In this document: positions 23,242 through 32,784 of the stretch, in pieces
Numbering within the stretch: the first letter of the stretch is position 1
Layout of the letters: each line of letters begins with the position of its first letter
Source: Branchinecta lynchi
Lineage: Eukaryota > Arthropoda > Branchiopoda > Anostraca > Branchinectidae
NCBI GenBank assembly: GCA_023053575.1
Contig: JAKZAP010000020.1
Coordinates: forward strand, 15,371,998 to 15,435,997
Direction of reading: 5' to 3'
Length of the DNA stretch: 64,000 bases
Translations under genes and position numbers: made by a program
Notes under the pieces: model-generated
Database searches by the model: none
The model's input: the letters and a program-made list of their open reading frames with translations, nothing else
What the model was told of the DNA's origin: nothing

Positions 23242-23549
23242 TTAAGGAGTTATAAGCATCAGAAAATCCCCGCCTTCTCCTTCGTTTCGCTTTGTAAGAA
23301 ACGAATTTTATCACTTTTTCGGCCTAGCCGAGTTTTGCCAGTCACGAAACGCAAACTTCACTGACAGTTTCAAGGTCCGCCGACAACCCTTTCACACATA
23401 AAGACATGAGAAGATTCAAAATACTGTTTTCATTTTGGAAAACATGTTAGGCCATCAGGTCTATCTTCTGTTTCGGACTTTTTTTGTTTTGCTTGGTTTT
23501 CCAACTTTTTAACTACGGCGCGTTCAGTTTTCAAATTTGTGGGTCCACA

Positions 23550-23917
23550 CTGTCAGAAGTTTCATAAGAGACAGCAGAAGGATGCGCGGTTTCAACAAGC
23601 AATGTGTAACAGACAACACTTCGGATGTTGTCTTTTATGTTTGAAAATGTTATACACAACAAGGGTTGCCGTCAGAAAGAGACGAAAAATCGCCAAAAAG
23701 CATCTGCTGATTTTTCAGACATCATGATGACAAACAGAAAAGGTAGGAGATGCTTTTTTGGCTATTTTTTTGCTCTTCCTGGCAGTGCTTATTATGCATA
23801 ACATTTCATGCATAACGTTTTCCAACACAACAGATAACATCCCAATTGTTGTCTGTTACGCACCGTATGTTCAAACCGCGCATCCTTCTGTTGTCTGTTA
23901 TGAAACTTCTGACAGTA
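23550..23917. mobile_element. Long-TIR MITE, ends CACTGTCAGAAG, copy 1
   Basis: The left arm CACTGTCAGAAGTTTCATAA, CAGAAGGATGCGCGGTTTC, GTAACAGACAACACTTCGG mirrors the right arm. The whole element is about 368 bp. The centre holds an inverted pair around AAATCGCCAAAAAGCATCTGC. Other copies are at 40818-41185, 44708-45362 and 57553-57842. Confidence 0.8.
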
Positions 23918-23985
23918 CAGCACGCGCATCGAATAGCGGAAAGGCTGGACAGGGTCGTGAAGCTCTAACAAGAAAATCGCTAATT

Positions 23986-24106
23986 TGCTTTTCCACAAGT
24001 TCGTTTCCCAACTTGAGCGGCTTTGAGCCTGAAGAAGACCCTTGCCAAGAAGGGCCGATAGCTATATGAAAATCCAGCTGACGAATCCGTTGTGCACTGT
24101 CCAATC
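23986..24106 (+). mobile_element. Single-unit hammerhead-family element with 8-bp TSD
   Basis: It is flanked by CGCTAATT (23978-23985 and 24107-24114). It contains GCCTGAAGAAGACCC, TTGCCAAGAAGGGCCGATAG, then CAGCTGACGAATCCGTTGTGCACTGTCC. CTGAAGA fits the CTGANGA core and stem II is intact, but GAAA is changed to GATA, so activity is doubtful. It shares the 5' segment CCAACTTGAGCGGCTTTGAGCC with the 61.4-kb copy. Confidence 0.65.
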
Positions 24107-24349
24107 CGCTAATTCCACATGGAAAGTAATGGTATTATCGGAAAACTACTTCTGGGCAAAACCAAAACGAAAAAGTTGTCAAAATACAAGAAAGACAGAA
24201 AATCCCGCAATAAATCAGAAGGAAGAAAATCAGAGCGTTACCTAAAGTTTTTTGTACCATACTTTGTTAAACATCTCGATTGTTCTTAGCTACGTTATGT
24301 AATTATGACTACGGTTGCACATGGGAACGGGTAACAGTTGCGTTTTTGC

Positions 24350-24422
24350 AGATACCATGGTATCTGATACCACGGTTTGCAGTTACTGAGTATCCGGCCA
24401 GTTATCGTGGACCGTGGTATCT
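24350..24422. repeat. Hairpin of GATACC/GGTATC repeats
   Basis: GCAGATACCATGGTATCTGATACCACGG and, about 40 bp on, CCGTGGTATCTG form nested inverted repeats. No gene context is seen. Confidence 0.5.
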
Positions 24423-25309
24423 GAAAAAGTCATTTCACCCTCATCATCACCAACAAATGAGTCTATGTTTTTTGTCAAATTGGTGGTAAGAAATTTGGAA
24501 CTTGTGGCACGGTGTAAGGTAACGTAAGGTAAGGTACATTTTAATGGCAAATATAAATAAACCTGGTGTTTCTCAAAAGCATCAGACATGCCAGCGGCAT
24601 AAAAAACGACGCTTCACTAATTCTGATGGGTTTCTAAAAATTATTAATACAATTCTAGCCTAAGGCATTATAAAGAAAAAACAAACGAATAATTGTCACA
24701 CATCAACACTAAACTTTAAGGACAACACGAGAATTTACGATAACAGTGTGAGTGGATATAAGTATTTCTTTTGAAAAAAAAAAACGCAGAACACAAATTC
24801 GGCAATTGTCGCTTTGGCAAAGCAACCGCAGTACCATCGTATCAACTATTGATTTCCTGCTACAGATCGTGAGAACGGGAGATATTCCAAAAAAGCCGGT
24901 CTTGGAAAAAGTAAACATCAGTCAAATGCCATTAGGGTAAATGACAATACCTTATATTGGCCTACAGAATTCAGTTTGGGAAACATGATGGATTGAGAGT
25001 GATTACGGAAGTAAAGTAACACAGGTACGGGGGGGGGGGGGCGTTGGCTAAATATGCAGACTGATACGATGAGACGGTTAGACTATTTTTTTGCTGAAGT
25101 TGTGGCTCTTGAACACAAATACCCATGAATATTTGAGAACGGAACAGCAACCGAAATAATTGTCTCCTGTCTTTTCTCTTCCTACGATTTCCAAAATTTA
25201 ATAGCATTTAATAGCAAAATTTAATAGCAAAGAAATCAATATCTCGGTTTCGGCAGAAATAATGCAAGTTTGCGCCGCTAACTATCGTTGGACTGAATAT
25301 ATACATGTC

Positions 25310-25535
25310 AAATATTCTTTGAGCTCAAGCTGACTTTGAAACTTTTATTATGACGAGGACCCTTGCCAAGAAGGGCCGAAATATCGCTGATGAAGAGTCA
25401 TAGCTGACGTATCCGTTGTAAACATTGTTTAACCAGAGGATTGACAGCCTGACGAGGACCCTTGCCAAGAAAGGCCGAAATATCGCTGATGAAGAATCGT
25501 AGCTGACGTATCCGCTGTAAACATTGTTTGAATAA
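25310..25535 (+). mobile_element. Hammerhead-family element with two tandem ribozyme units, 11-bp TSD
   Basis: The 226-bp element is flanked by ATATACATGTC (25299-25309 and 25536-25546). It starts with the tail AAATATTCTTTGAGCTCAAGCTG. Two copies of a roughly 99-nt unit follow, with TGACGAGGACCC at 25350 and 25450. Tandem units with ribozymes and a variable-length target duplication fit the retrozymes and Penelope-like elements described in animals. No reverse transcriptase is present, so it would need one in trans. Confidence 0.75.
25443..25518 (+). ncRNA. Hammerhead-ribozyme-like motif (best copy)
   Basis: The core reads CTGACGA (25449-25455), then stem II (GG-A-CCCTT with loop GCCAAG and AAAGG-CC), then GAAA (25477-25480). 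An extended stem III follows (AUA with UAU, plus GCU-AUG with CGU-AGC), then TC before the expected cleavage point, 25512/25513. Stem I can form from ACAGC and GCTGT if C25513 is left unpaired. Stem II has one mismatch. All conserved core bases of the hammerhead class are present in this copy, but the unpaired C beside the cleavage site may weaken activity. Confidence 0.6.
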
Positions 25536-25841
25536 ATATACATGTCGTGAATTCAACCCGCAAATCTGAAAGAAATTTGTCCTCCCTTATTTTGTTTAAA
25601 TCCATAGCTATTCTGGCTTCCGATAAATACGCTTGGGATTATAACAGATCTAATCTTATCGTATTTACAGTAGGCCTAGAGGTTTGTTTGCTGCTTGAAA
25701 CGTTGGTTAACTTTGAACATTGCCATTTCCATCCACTTGTTGTAAGAAAAGTTGGCTATAAGTCAGCCAAAATCTTAGCAACTTAAGAGCTCCTAGGAGC
25801 GCCTGAATGGAAAACCTTCATTTTACAATTTAGCCCACAAC

Positions 25842-26112
25842 CAGAGCAAAATAACTCTAGTGAGTACCGCGAAGACCTATCATTCCCATGCATCGAAAAC
25901 AGGCCTCCGTCGCTTTGTTCGCGTGCAGTGGCGGACGTAGATTCTAGCCAGCGCTCGTTAACGATTGGTCAGAGCAAAATAATTCTGCTCTGCCATAGGT
26001 TGAGTTTCGGTAGGGATGTTCATATCTGCTAGTGGAGCTAGTGTTGCTGCGATTTGACTGTGTGTCACTTTTTCAAAGTTCGCGCAATACTCTCTGGAGT
26101 TCTTTTGCTCTG
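25842..26112. mobile_element. hAT-type non-autonomous element, TSD CCCACAAC
   Basis: The ends CAGAGCAAAATAACTCTAG and CTCTGGAGTTCTTTTGCTCTG are flanked by a perfect 8-bp duplication CCCACAAC (25834-25841 and 26113-26120). It is 271 bp and shares its interior (GTGTGTCACTTTTTCAAAG; CATTCCCATGCATC) with the copies at 19455 and 19796. A smaller CAGAGCAAAATAATTCTGCTCTG palindrome lies inside at about 25974. Confidence 0.88.
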
Positions 26113-26499
26113 CCCACAACTGCACAGTTCAGATTCAACTAATGTTGAAAGAACAACACCTCCAATGTCATGTTCAGCAGTGGGAGGAGCTTCAGCTTTA
26201 CCACTTTTCCGTATTTTTACAAAGTAGAAATACTGAGCACCAGTCTAGCAGAAAAACAAGACAAAGGTCGCACAGATCTAAGGACACTCAACACCAAGTG
26301 GTGGTTTCCATTCTCGTATTCAGAGATAATTGACTCCTTTAAAACTCGGCTCTGCGTTCAAAAAATCCCTCAAGACTTCAGCGTTTCTGACCAATGGGGG
26401 CAAGGTATTTACCGACTGGCTGATGAATTTTACCGACTACTTATATAGCACTTGCAAGCTTGGCATGTATTCAAGTTCTCGTACTGGGATATGAATGCA

Positions 26500-27330
26500 G
26501 AGTCGCCTGTAACTGATGTAAATAGTGCTTGAGCTTGTTCCTCCCACCAAGTTTCATTCAGATCGTTCCACTCCAAGCGTGTCACAAGGTTTCCAGTTCC
26601 CTCTCGACCCCCCTCTCACCACCTTCTTCGGATCCGATCCGGACTTGAAACGGGAAATCTGAGACGTTTGACTTTTCTACAAATTAAGTTTCGTTATGAT
26701 CCAATCACCCGTTCGAAAGTTATACATACCTCAAGATTCCGGATTCTCCCTCCCTACTCTCCCCCCACAATGTTCGGATCGGGAAGTTGACTATTTCGAA
26801 GTTAATCTGGTTGGGTCCCTAATTTGCCTGACAAGTTTCACTGTCCTAACCCACCTAGAAGTAACAACGAATCCGGTCCGGTTCTGTCAATGATGTACCT
26901 AGGGCTTGGGGTTGTTCCTCCCACCAAGTTTTATCCCGATCCCTCCACTCTAACCATGATTTCCGGTAACTCCTCCCCCCCCCCCCCCCCCCGCCCGCAT
27001 TCATCGGATTCGGTCCAGACTTGAAATGAAACATCTGAGACATATCTTTCCAGATATCAAATTTCATGTAGATCCGATCACCCGGTCGAAAGTTCTGCAT
27101 GCCACTAAATTCCGGATTCCGGCTCCACTCCCTCCCCCCACGATGATCGGATCAGGCAAGTGACTATTTCCAACTTAGTTTCGTCGGGTCCCTAATACGC
27201 CTACTAAGTTTCATCGTACTAGCGTATCTGGAAGTACCCTAACTAGCAAACACCGGACTAACCGACCGACTGGCAGACGGAAAAGTGAACGATATATGGC
27301 ACTTGGCCGGGAGGCAAGTGCCATAAAAAT
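26500..27330 (+). repeat. Repeat family B copy with an 18-bp-class poly-C run
   Basis: CACCAAGTTT(C/T)AT-C-GATC-TCCACTC recurs at about 26549 and 26922, a 373-bp spacing. Each unit carries GGATTCCGG, a CCCTCC or C-run tract and CGGATCNGGnCnGACTTGAAA. The 3' end has ACCGACCGACTGGCAGACGG then ATGGCACTTGGCCGGGAGGC. The longest C run is at about 26977-26994. Confidence 0.7.
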
Positions 27331-27487
27331 CAAATCTGTTTAAGAAAAAAAAAAACAGTGTTCTTAGAAAAATTGACGATTTATTTTCGCCAACTTGTCT
27401 TTTTTTATACCAACTTACCGACAACATCAGAGCCCCCCCCCTCCCCCAATTACGTGACGCCTACGGCAGCCTCACCAATATTATTCC

Positions 27488-27531
27488 TTTTCTAGCTTTT
27501 AGCTATTCGGATTAAACTTGATTGATTGATA
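27488..27531 (+). mobile_element. Severely truncated non-LTR retrotransposon 3' tail
   Basis: TTTTCTAGCTTTTAGCTATTCGGATTAAACTTGATTGATTGAT matches the 3' end at 17024-17068. Only about 45 bp remain. Confidence 0.6.
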
Positions 27532-27954
27532 TAAATATTAAGGGATAGAATACATCAAGGAAATGCAGTAACTCGTAAGTAAGTAAGTAATTTAGTAAGT
27601 AATATTGGATTAAAGTAAGACTAGATAGGAAGATTAAAGAAGTATGGTGGATTAGTACTATGAACAATTCGTTTGTTCATGGGTCCTTTTAATAAACATG
27701 TGTTGTGTTTGTTGTGATTTGGCAAAGAGGAGCAGAGAACTCAAGAAATTTATTTGCTAAATGTATATTACGCCTCCTTGGACGAGAAACTCGAAAATTT
27801 CCGGTCGTTATCAAATTAGCGATCCACTAACAGCAGTTGAGAAACAAATATAACCATATAGCCAAAATAATGATCTTGGTTTAGTTATAGGGTAAAATTT
27901 ATACTGTGTGTTTCGTCAGTTGATTTTCTTTCGTTTTTCCTTTCTTTTTCTCTT

Positions 27955-28195
27955 TTTTCCTTATAATAATAATAACAATAATAATAATAATTTATTTGTA
28001 ACCCACTGCACAAAAACAATGTGAAGATAGTGGAGTAAAGAAGAAAAAGAAACAAATAAACAACTGAAGAAACACTAATACAACAAAATAAACACAACAA
28101 ATCAACAGAACAAGTGGATGAGCCCGTGATACGGAGTGCCCTCGTGTGCTTATTTTGACGGGTTATAAATAAAATAAGTCATCATCATCATCATT
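27955..28195. repeat. AAT/ATC microsatellites with TTATAACCC-type motif
   Basis: An AATAATAAT tract and TTTATTTGTAACCCACTGCAC lie at 27963-28010. GACGGGTTATAAATAAAATAAG with a CATCATCATCAT tail lies at 28157-28193. These look like retroelement 3' tails in opposite orientations. Both lie downstream of the minus-strand exon at 28225, where its intron would be. Confidence 0.45.
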
Positions 28196-28224
28196 CCTAT
28201 CCTGAGATGAGGGATATCACTCAC

Positions 28225-28546
28225 CCTTGGGCTTAAAAATCTTATCCAGGTCTTCCTTGAGCTCATTCCGTATCGTCTCCTTTTCCGGCAGTTCTTCCAC
28301 AACTTCCGGCAAGTGCTTCGGAAACGGGACTTGCTGAGGATTATTGTCTATCCATTCGGGAAATGTTTCGGGAACATTATTATCGGAAACGGGGAATGTA
28401 GGTGGAGTAACTGGGAATAGCTTTTCCTGGCTTGGTATGGCAAAATTAGTCTCCTGCCAGTAATCACAACACTCCCGCTCGGGATATTCTGAGCCGCGAA
28501 CGGCAAATAAAAAGGCAAGAGGGATGAACCTCAATGCCGCCATCAT
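28225..28546 (-). CDS. First coding exon of a secreted acidic, proline-rich protein
   Basis: This exon starts at the double ATG at 28546 (MMAALRF). A TGA lies in frame two codons upstream, which supports the start. Residues 1-18 form a signal peptide with the hydrophobic core FIPLAFLFAV and a likely cut near RGS/EY, so the product should be secreted. The mature part begins YPERECCDYW with a Cys-Cys pair and is rich in Pro, Glu and Lys. A naive reading ends in Gly-Glu-stop, but those bases (GGTGAGTGA) form a strong splice donor G|GTGAGTG at 28225/28224. I therefore read this as about 107 codons of exon ending in phase 1, with more sequence downstream on the minus strand. A possible acceptor (CCCTTCAG) lies at 28568. 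I do not recognise the family. The next exon was not found, and the expected intron contains repeats. Confidence 0.65.
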
Positions 28547-28549
28547 GCG

Positions 28550-30720
28550 TCACGGTACACGTGCTCCCTGAAGGGACACGTCACGTGCTTTCCTGACAAC
28601 AATGTATTGGTGCCTAGCAGATTAGTTGGTTGGTACAGTAAGTTGTTTTCAGTATCGAAAGCGCAGTTTTTCACAGAACAGGTTCGTTCTATCTGTACCG
28701 AAATATAACAATACTTCAATGTTTGAGCGATGAGATGATCAGAGTCACAAACTGTTATGAAGCTGCTACAGACAATGCTGTCTTGCGCGTTGTGATCGAC
28801 GTTGTGATATGGATGTGTCCCGAGTGAGAAGTTATAATTTAGTACCTGAAGCTAGTACGGTCTGGGCAACATAGTTTAGCTTCCATAGACAATAAGTTTA
28901 CTGACATACGTGCCCAGTGTGGATGACTGTGTCCATTTCTGACTTCGGAGTCCAAAAGTCAAAATTACTGATTTTTCCACTAATAATGATTTTGCTGTTT
29001 TCTGTTTCACTTCTTCCTTATTTCTTTATTTTGCTTTCCTGATTTTTTATAGTTCCTTCTATTGATTTTTCTTTTCTCACACTGTTTGTTCTTTCATTTC
29101 TTCTTTGTTATTGTGTTGTAGTCTAGCAAGACCGAAACAAGTGTCGTCACCTTCTAGGCCAGTAAATCAGGTTGTCCAACTGTTGTAGTATTTCTAGTAC
29201 GTAATTAAATACTTGATTACTTGGCAAACGTGTCCATTCTGGATAATTGTGACTATTTCGGAGCTCGGGATGAAGATCACTGCAGTTCTGAATTTTTCAC
29301 CAGCTATTCTGTGCGTTTTTATTACTTTCGGTATTAAGTTATTTCACTGATCTGCGTTAGCCGTCGTACCAACCTTTTTCGGCTACTGTATGCTTGTCCA
29401 GTTCACGTCACACAGGGTACTTTTGCAGCTATGTCCGTATTCACCTCCTTATTTATATTTTCGCCGGTGCGCTTTGAATATGACGTTTAAATTTACAATG
29501 CAACTTCACCAAGCCTAGGTGACTCTCGGTTTGTTTTCTTGGTTAGTTACACAGGCGGAATCGTTCGTGGGAAAATTTACTTGACGGGCGTGTCACGCTA
29601 CGCTGTTTCAATGTACTAGCCACCAGTGAGGACGTTCTTTCTATCTTTCTGAAATCAGACTGGATTTCGTGCTAAGACGACGAGCTGAACAACGTCATCA
29701 CCTCACGAGATTCAGTTTCCAATACGATTGGCACTTTCAGTGACGGAAGTTGCCGCTTGGTCTTTCCGTGTTCACAAAGTCGAATAATACGTGTTGTTTG
29801 AGGGATGGATGTGATAAACAACTGCGAGCTGCAAGTTGTTGTTCTAGTTTTTAGACGTTACTTTTCTTTCAATCCTTCCATAACAGAACAATACTTATTG
29901 CCAAAGGAATTGGCTGAGCTGCATCACAAAATTACAAGAATCCGTTGGCCCACTAATTGCTTTTCTTTAGCTTCAACTGCTTTCCTTGAAATTAGCAATC
30001 AATTAATGTTAAAACGACGAGCGGGATGCGTCACAAACTCACATGAATCACAGTTCCACACACGAATTGCTTTATAGCGTTAATATGGCTGTCAGGGCTT
30101 GTTTGGTTACAATTTAACGTTAATTACTCTTAATATGTAATTACTGCATCGCTTTCTGTACGAGTGCATGCTTCTGGATTCTTTTGCAAACAACGTCTCT
30201 ATGTACCTGAAGAAGGGGCAGCAGAGACCTCCTCTCTGATTCCAGCTAACCCCTGTCAAGTCACTAACACCTTCCGTACAACTTCCACAACCTGACTTCT
30301 TTAGGCATGTTTGCAATTCTCACAGAGCGATTAGGACAAAAATCACAATCACAGAGTGTCGAAGTGTTCACTCGATCTCCTCACCGAATACTTTGGCAGT
30401 GGTAAGAATACTGAGAGGTGAGGGATGTCCAGGAACGAATTCCGGTAGGAATGTCAAGAACTGGCGCAGGACACGAGCGACAGACATTAATATTCTTGGA
30501 GTAGGGATCGAAATAGGTAGATAGATAGATGTTTACTGAGCTCTTGGGCCATGATCAAGGCAAGAAAATACTTGTATAAAGTATATGGATGAACTCACTC
30601 AACCAATAACTTTTTCAGCTAATTAATTTTCGATTCAGATCACTGGTTCAGCATATTATTTAGGGTTTTGAACTATTTAGCAGAGATCGAGGGACCAAAA
30701 TATTTAGTCAAAGTAACCCA
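28550..30720. other. Low-repeat DNA upstream of the 28.5-kb exon
   Basis: No element of the families above is visible. ACACGTGCTC, CACGTCACGTGC (28557-28592) gives two CACGTG E-boxes close upstream of the minus-strand start, so a promoter is possible. Weak duplication links about 28910-28960 and 29225-29275 (GTGTGGATGACTGTGTCC versus TTCTGGATAATTGTGAC). The 90-residue frame at 29805 shows no domain I recognise. Confidence 0.4.
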
Positions 30721-30790
30721 CAGACCCCCCCCCCCCCGACCCTGATCACTTTGTCCGCATCATAAGGGGAGATCAAAGTATGAGTGATTG

Positions 30791-31385
30791 CAGGGGCGTC
30801 GCGACTGGGGGGGGGAGGGGGGACCCCTCCCCGGCCAGTCGGTAAAAAATAGTCAAGTCTTTTATTCAAACAATGTTTACAACGGATACATCAGCTACGA
30901 TTCTTCGTCAGCGATATCTCGGCCCTTCTTGGCAAGGGTCCTCGTCAGGATGTCAATCCTCTGGTTCAACTTCGGGGAAGGAAACAAACCTGTCATAAAG
31001 TCAGGTTTGTTTCCTTCCCCGAGCCAAGGGCCCAAATATCGCTGACGAAGAATCGTAGCTGACGTATCCGTTGTAAACATTGTTTGAATAAATGTTTTAA
31101 AGTCAGCTTGGGCTCAAAGAATATTTAATAATCAAGTCGGCGCGAAGCACCACGATTTTTCATCAAAACAGCTGATTTTTTTCATGAAAAAAATTGTTTT
31201 TTTCTGAAAATTGGTCGATTTTTGTCAAAATAGTCGGTTTTTCTGAAAATCAATCGATTTTTCCAAAACTATAATTTTTATTGTTGAAAACAGTCATTTT
31301 TCTCAAGATAAAGTCAGTAGAAATTACCAGGCAGTCGGTAAATGCCTCGTCCCCCCCCCCAACATTTTGGGTAGTAACGCCTCTG
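30791..31385. mobile_element. hAT-type non-autonomous element, TSD AGTGATTG
   Basis: The ends CAGGGGCGTCGC and GTAACGCCTCTG are flanked by AGTGATTG on both sides (30783-30790 and 31386-31393), the 8-bp duplication expected for hAT. The interior has a G run, CAGTCGGTAAA motifs at both sides, and diverged TTTTTCATCAAAACAGCTG repeats. It is interrupted by the hammerhead-family element at 30860-31131. Confidence 0.85.
30860..31131. mobile_element. Inverted-dimer hammerhead-family element nested in a hAT
   Basis: TCAAGTC flanks both sides (30853-30859 and 31132-31138). The left unit reads on the minus strand and the right unit on the plus strand. They meet at a perfect 20-bp hairpin (CGGGGAAGGAAACAAACCTG with its complement, loop TCATAAAGT). 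The right end carries the tail AGTCAGCTTGGGCTCAAAG in reverse. The left unit has CTGACGA on the minus strand (30942-30948) but GAGA instead of GAAA. The right unit has lost stem II. Inverted unit pairs with a short tail are known for Penelope-like elements. Confidence 0.7.
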
Positions 31386-31393
31386 AGTGATTG

Positions 31394-32200
31394 GGCAGGA
31401 TGCGCAATGCCGAAACTGAAACAAGTGAGGTCACACACTAAGTTATTTTTTGATTAATTGTCATACTAATTTAGCCTGGAACAAGAAAGGGAATTGACCG
31501 CTGATGTGCAATACTTTGAATGTCAATTATGTGTCTATGGCAATGCAAATTCTCAGGGATGCCACTCAAACAGTGTTTGCAGTTTCTTTTAAAATATAAA
31601 AAAAAATAATACCCAAATGGCTAAATGGTCCGTAACACAGGGGTGAATACCTACAAAATAACTAAAAATACGAATCTCTCCAAACATCAGTATTATTTCT
31701 TGGCGCTAGAGCCTTGCTCAAAAGCACCTCTGGGTCCACGCGGATCTCCTATCATTACAATATATCAACCAATAAGCAAATCGCGATTAGGCGGTGTATT
31801 ACTAGTTGGCGAGTCATTCATTCAAGTTCAATTGGTTCTATGTGGTGCGACATTCCTTGCACTACTACTTCCCCTCTTTTCTCTCGAAATGTAAGATAGG
31901 TCTATGGAAATACTGACCGTATCTAAGACTCCTTAGAATGACGGACGCTGGAGAGGAAACGACAAGGAATTCGTCATGTTAAGAAGTGATTAGTAGATCA
32001 GTATTTGATTATCGTGAGGAATCACATTAGTAACCTAGGCAATAACAGTTTTCCAAGACTGCCAATTCGAAAGATGACAACTGATGGCTAGCGGGCAAAA
32101 GGACGATTAGGTTGCCCAGTCTCGATTTTAGCAAGAATAAATAATGAGATAGAACTGCTGTCTCCCTATCTTGGTCTTACAAACACGTTGAGTCGAGTAA
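31394..32200. other. No recognised gene
   Basis: The two overlapping frames at 31625-31899 (89 and 61 codons) show no recognised motif. No splice signals or repeat-family match were found. Confidence 0.3.
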
Positions 32201-32204
32201 AATA

Positions 32205-32780
32205 CGGCCGACTCCCGACGCAAACGAGCGGAGGTTACTAGCTTCGCGCCACATCACGTTTCATTACCTCTACAAAAGACTACAAAATAGCTATATCGCT
32301 GTAAGTCGCTGAAGAGGAAATCTAGCAGTCAAAGCTGATTTGCGTGATAAGCAAAGCAACAGCCATAAGCAACAGTGGAGACGGAAGAGTAAACGGGTAT
32401 CAGCAACAGCTCAAAGCTATTGTAAATACCTCTGTCCTCTAGGTCCACTCTGTTTTTGGTCCGTTTACACACTGCGTAAAATCCGAGCGCATTTTACGCA
32501 ACGTTTGAGCTTGAAAAGATTTCTAGCAATACGGACGTATTTAAATACAAAACGGACCGATTTCTCTAATACACCCGTATTGCTAGAAATGTTTTCAAGC
32601 TCAAAACGTGCGTAAAATACGCAAAAAATACGCTCGGATTTTACGCGGTGTGTAAACCCACCATTTGTCGGGGTTTTCATAGTCGCTGCATGCAACTAAA
32701 GACATAAGTTCTATATGATTATTTGTTCTTGATTTAGGGTACAGCAAGTGCCCGGCACCGGTTGCCACGTGTTAGAACAT
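32205..32780 (+). repeat. LTR-like block, copy 3, split by a MITE
   Basis: It matches 3881-4235 from GCAAACGAGCGGAGGTTACTAGC through TACCTCTGTCCTCTAGGTCC. After the MITE it resumes as TTTGTCGGGGTTTTCATAGTCG and GCACCGGTTGCCACGTG. TGGCGCCATCGGTGAAAAC at about 32874 could be a primer binding site after an LTR, but I cannot verify this. No retroviral-type genes follow. Confidence 0.4.
32463..32657. mobile_element. Palindromic MITE, ends GTTTACACAC
   Basis: GTTTACACACTGCGTAAAATCCGAGCG and its near complement at 32631-32657 enclose a second symmetric pair (GAGCTTGAAAAGATTTCTAGC and GCTAGAAATGTTTTCAAGC). It is 195 bp. The LTR-like copy at 4130 shows the same site without it. Confidence 0.8.
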
Positions 32781-32784
32781 TAAA

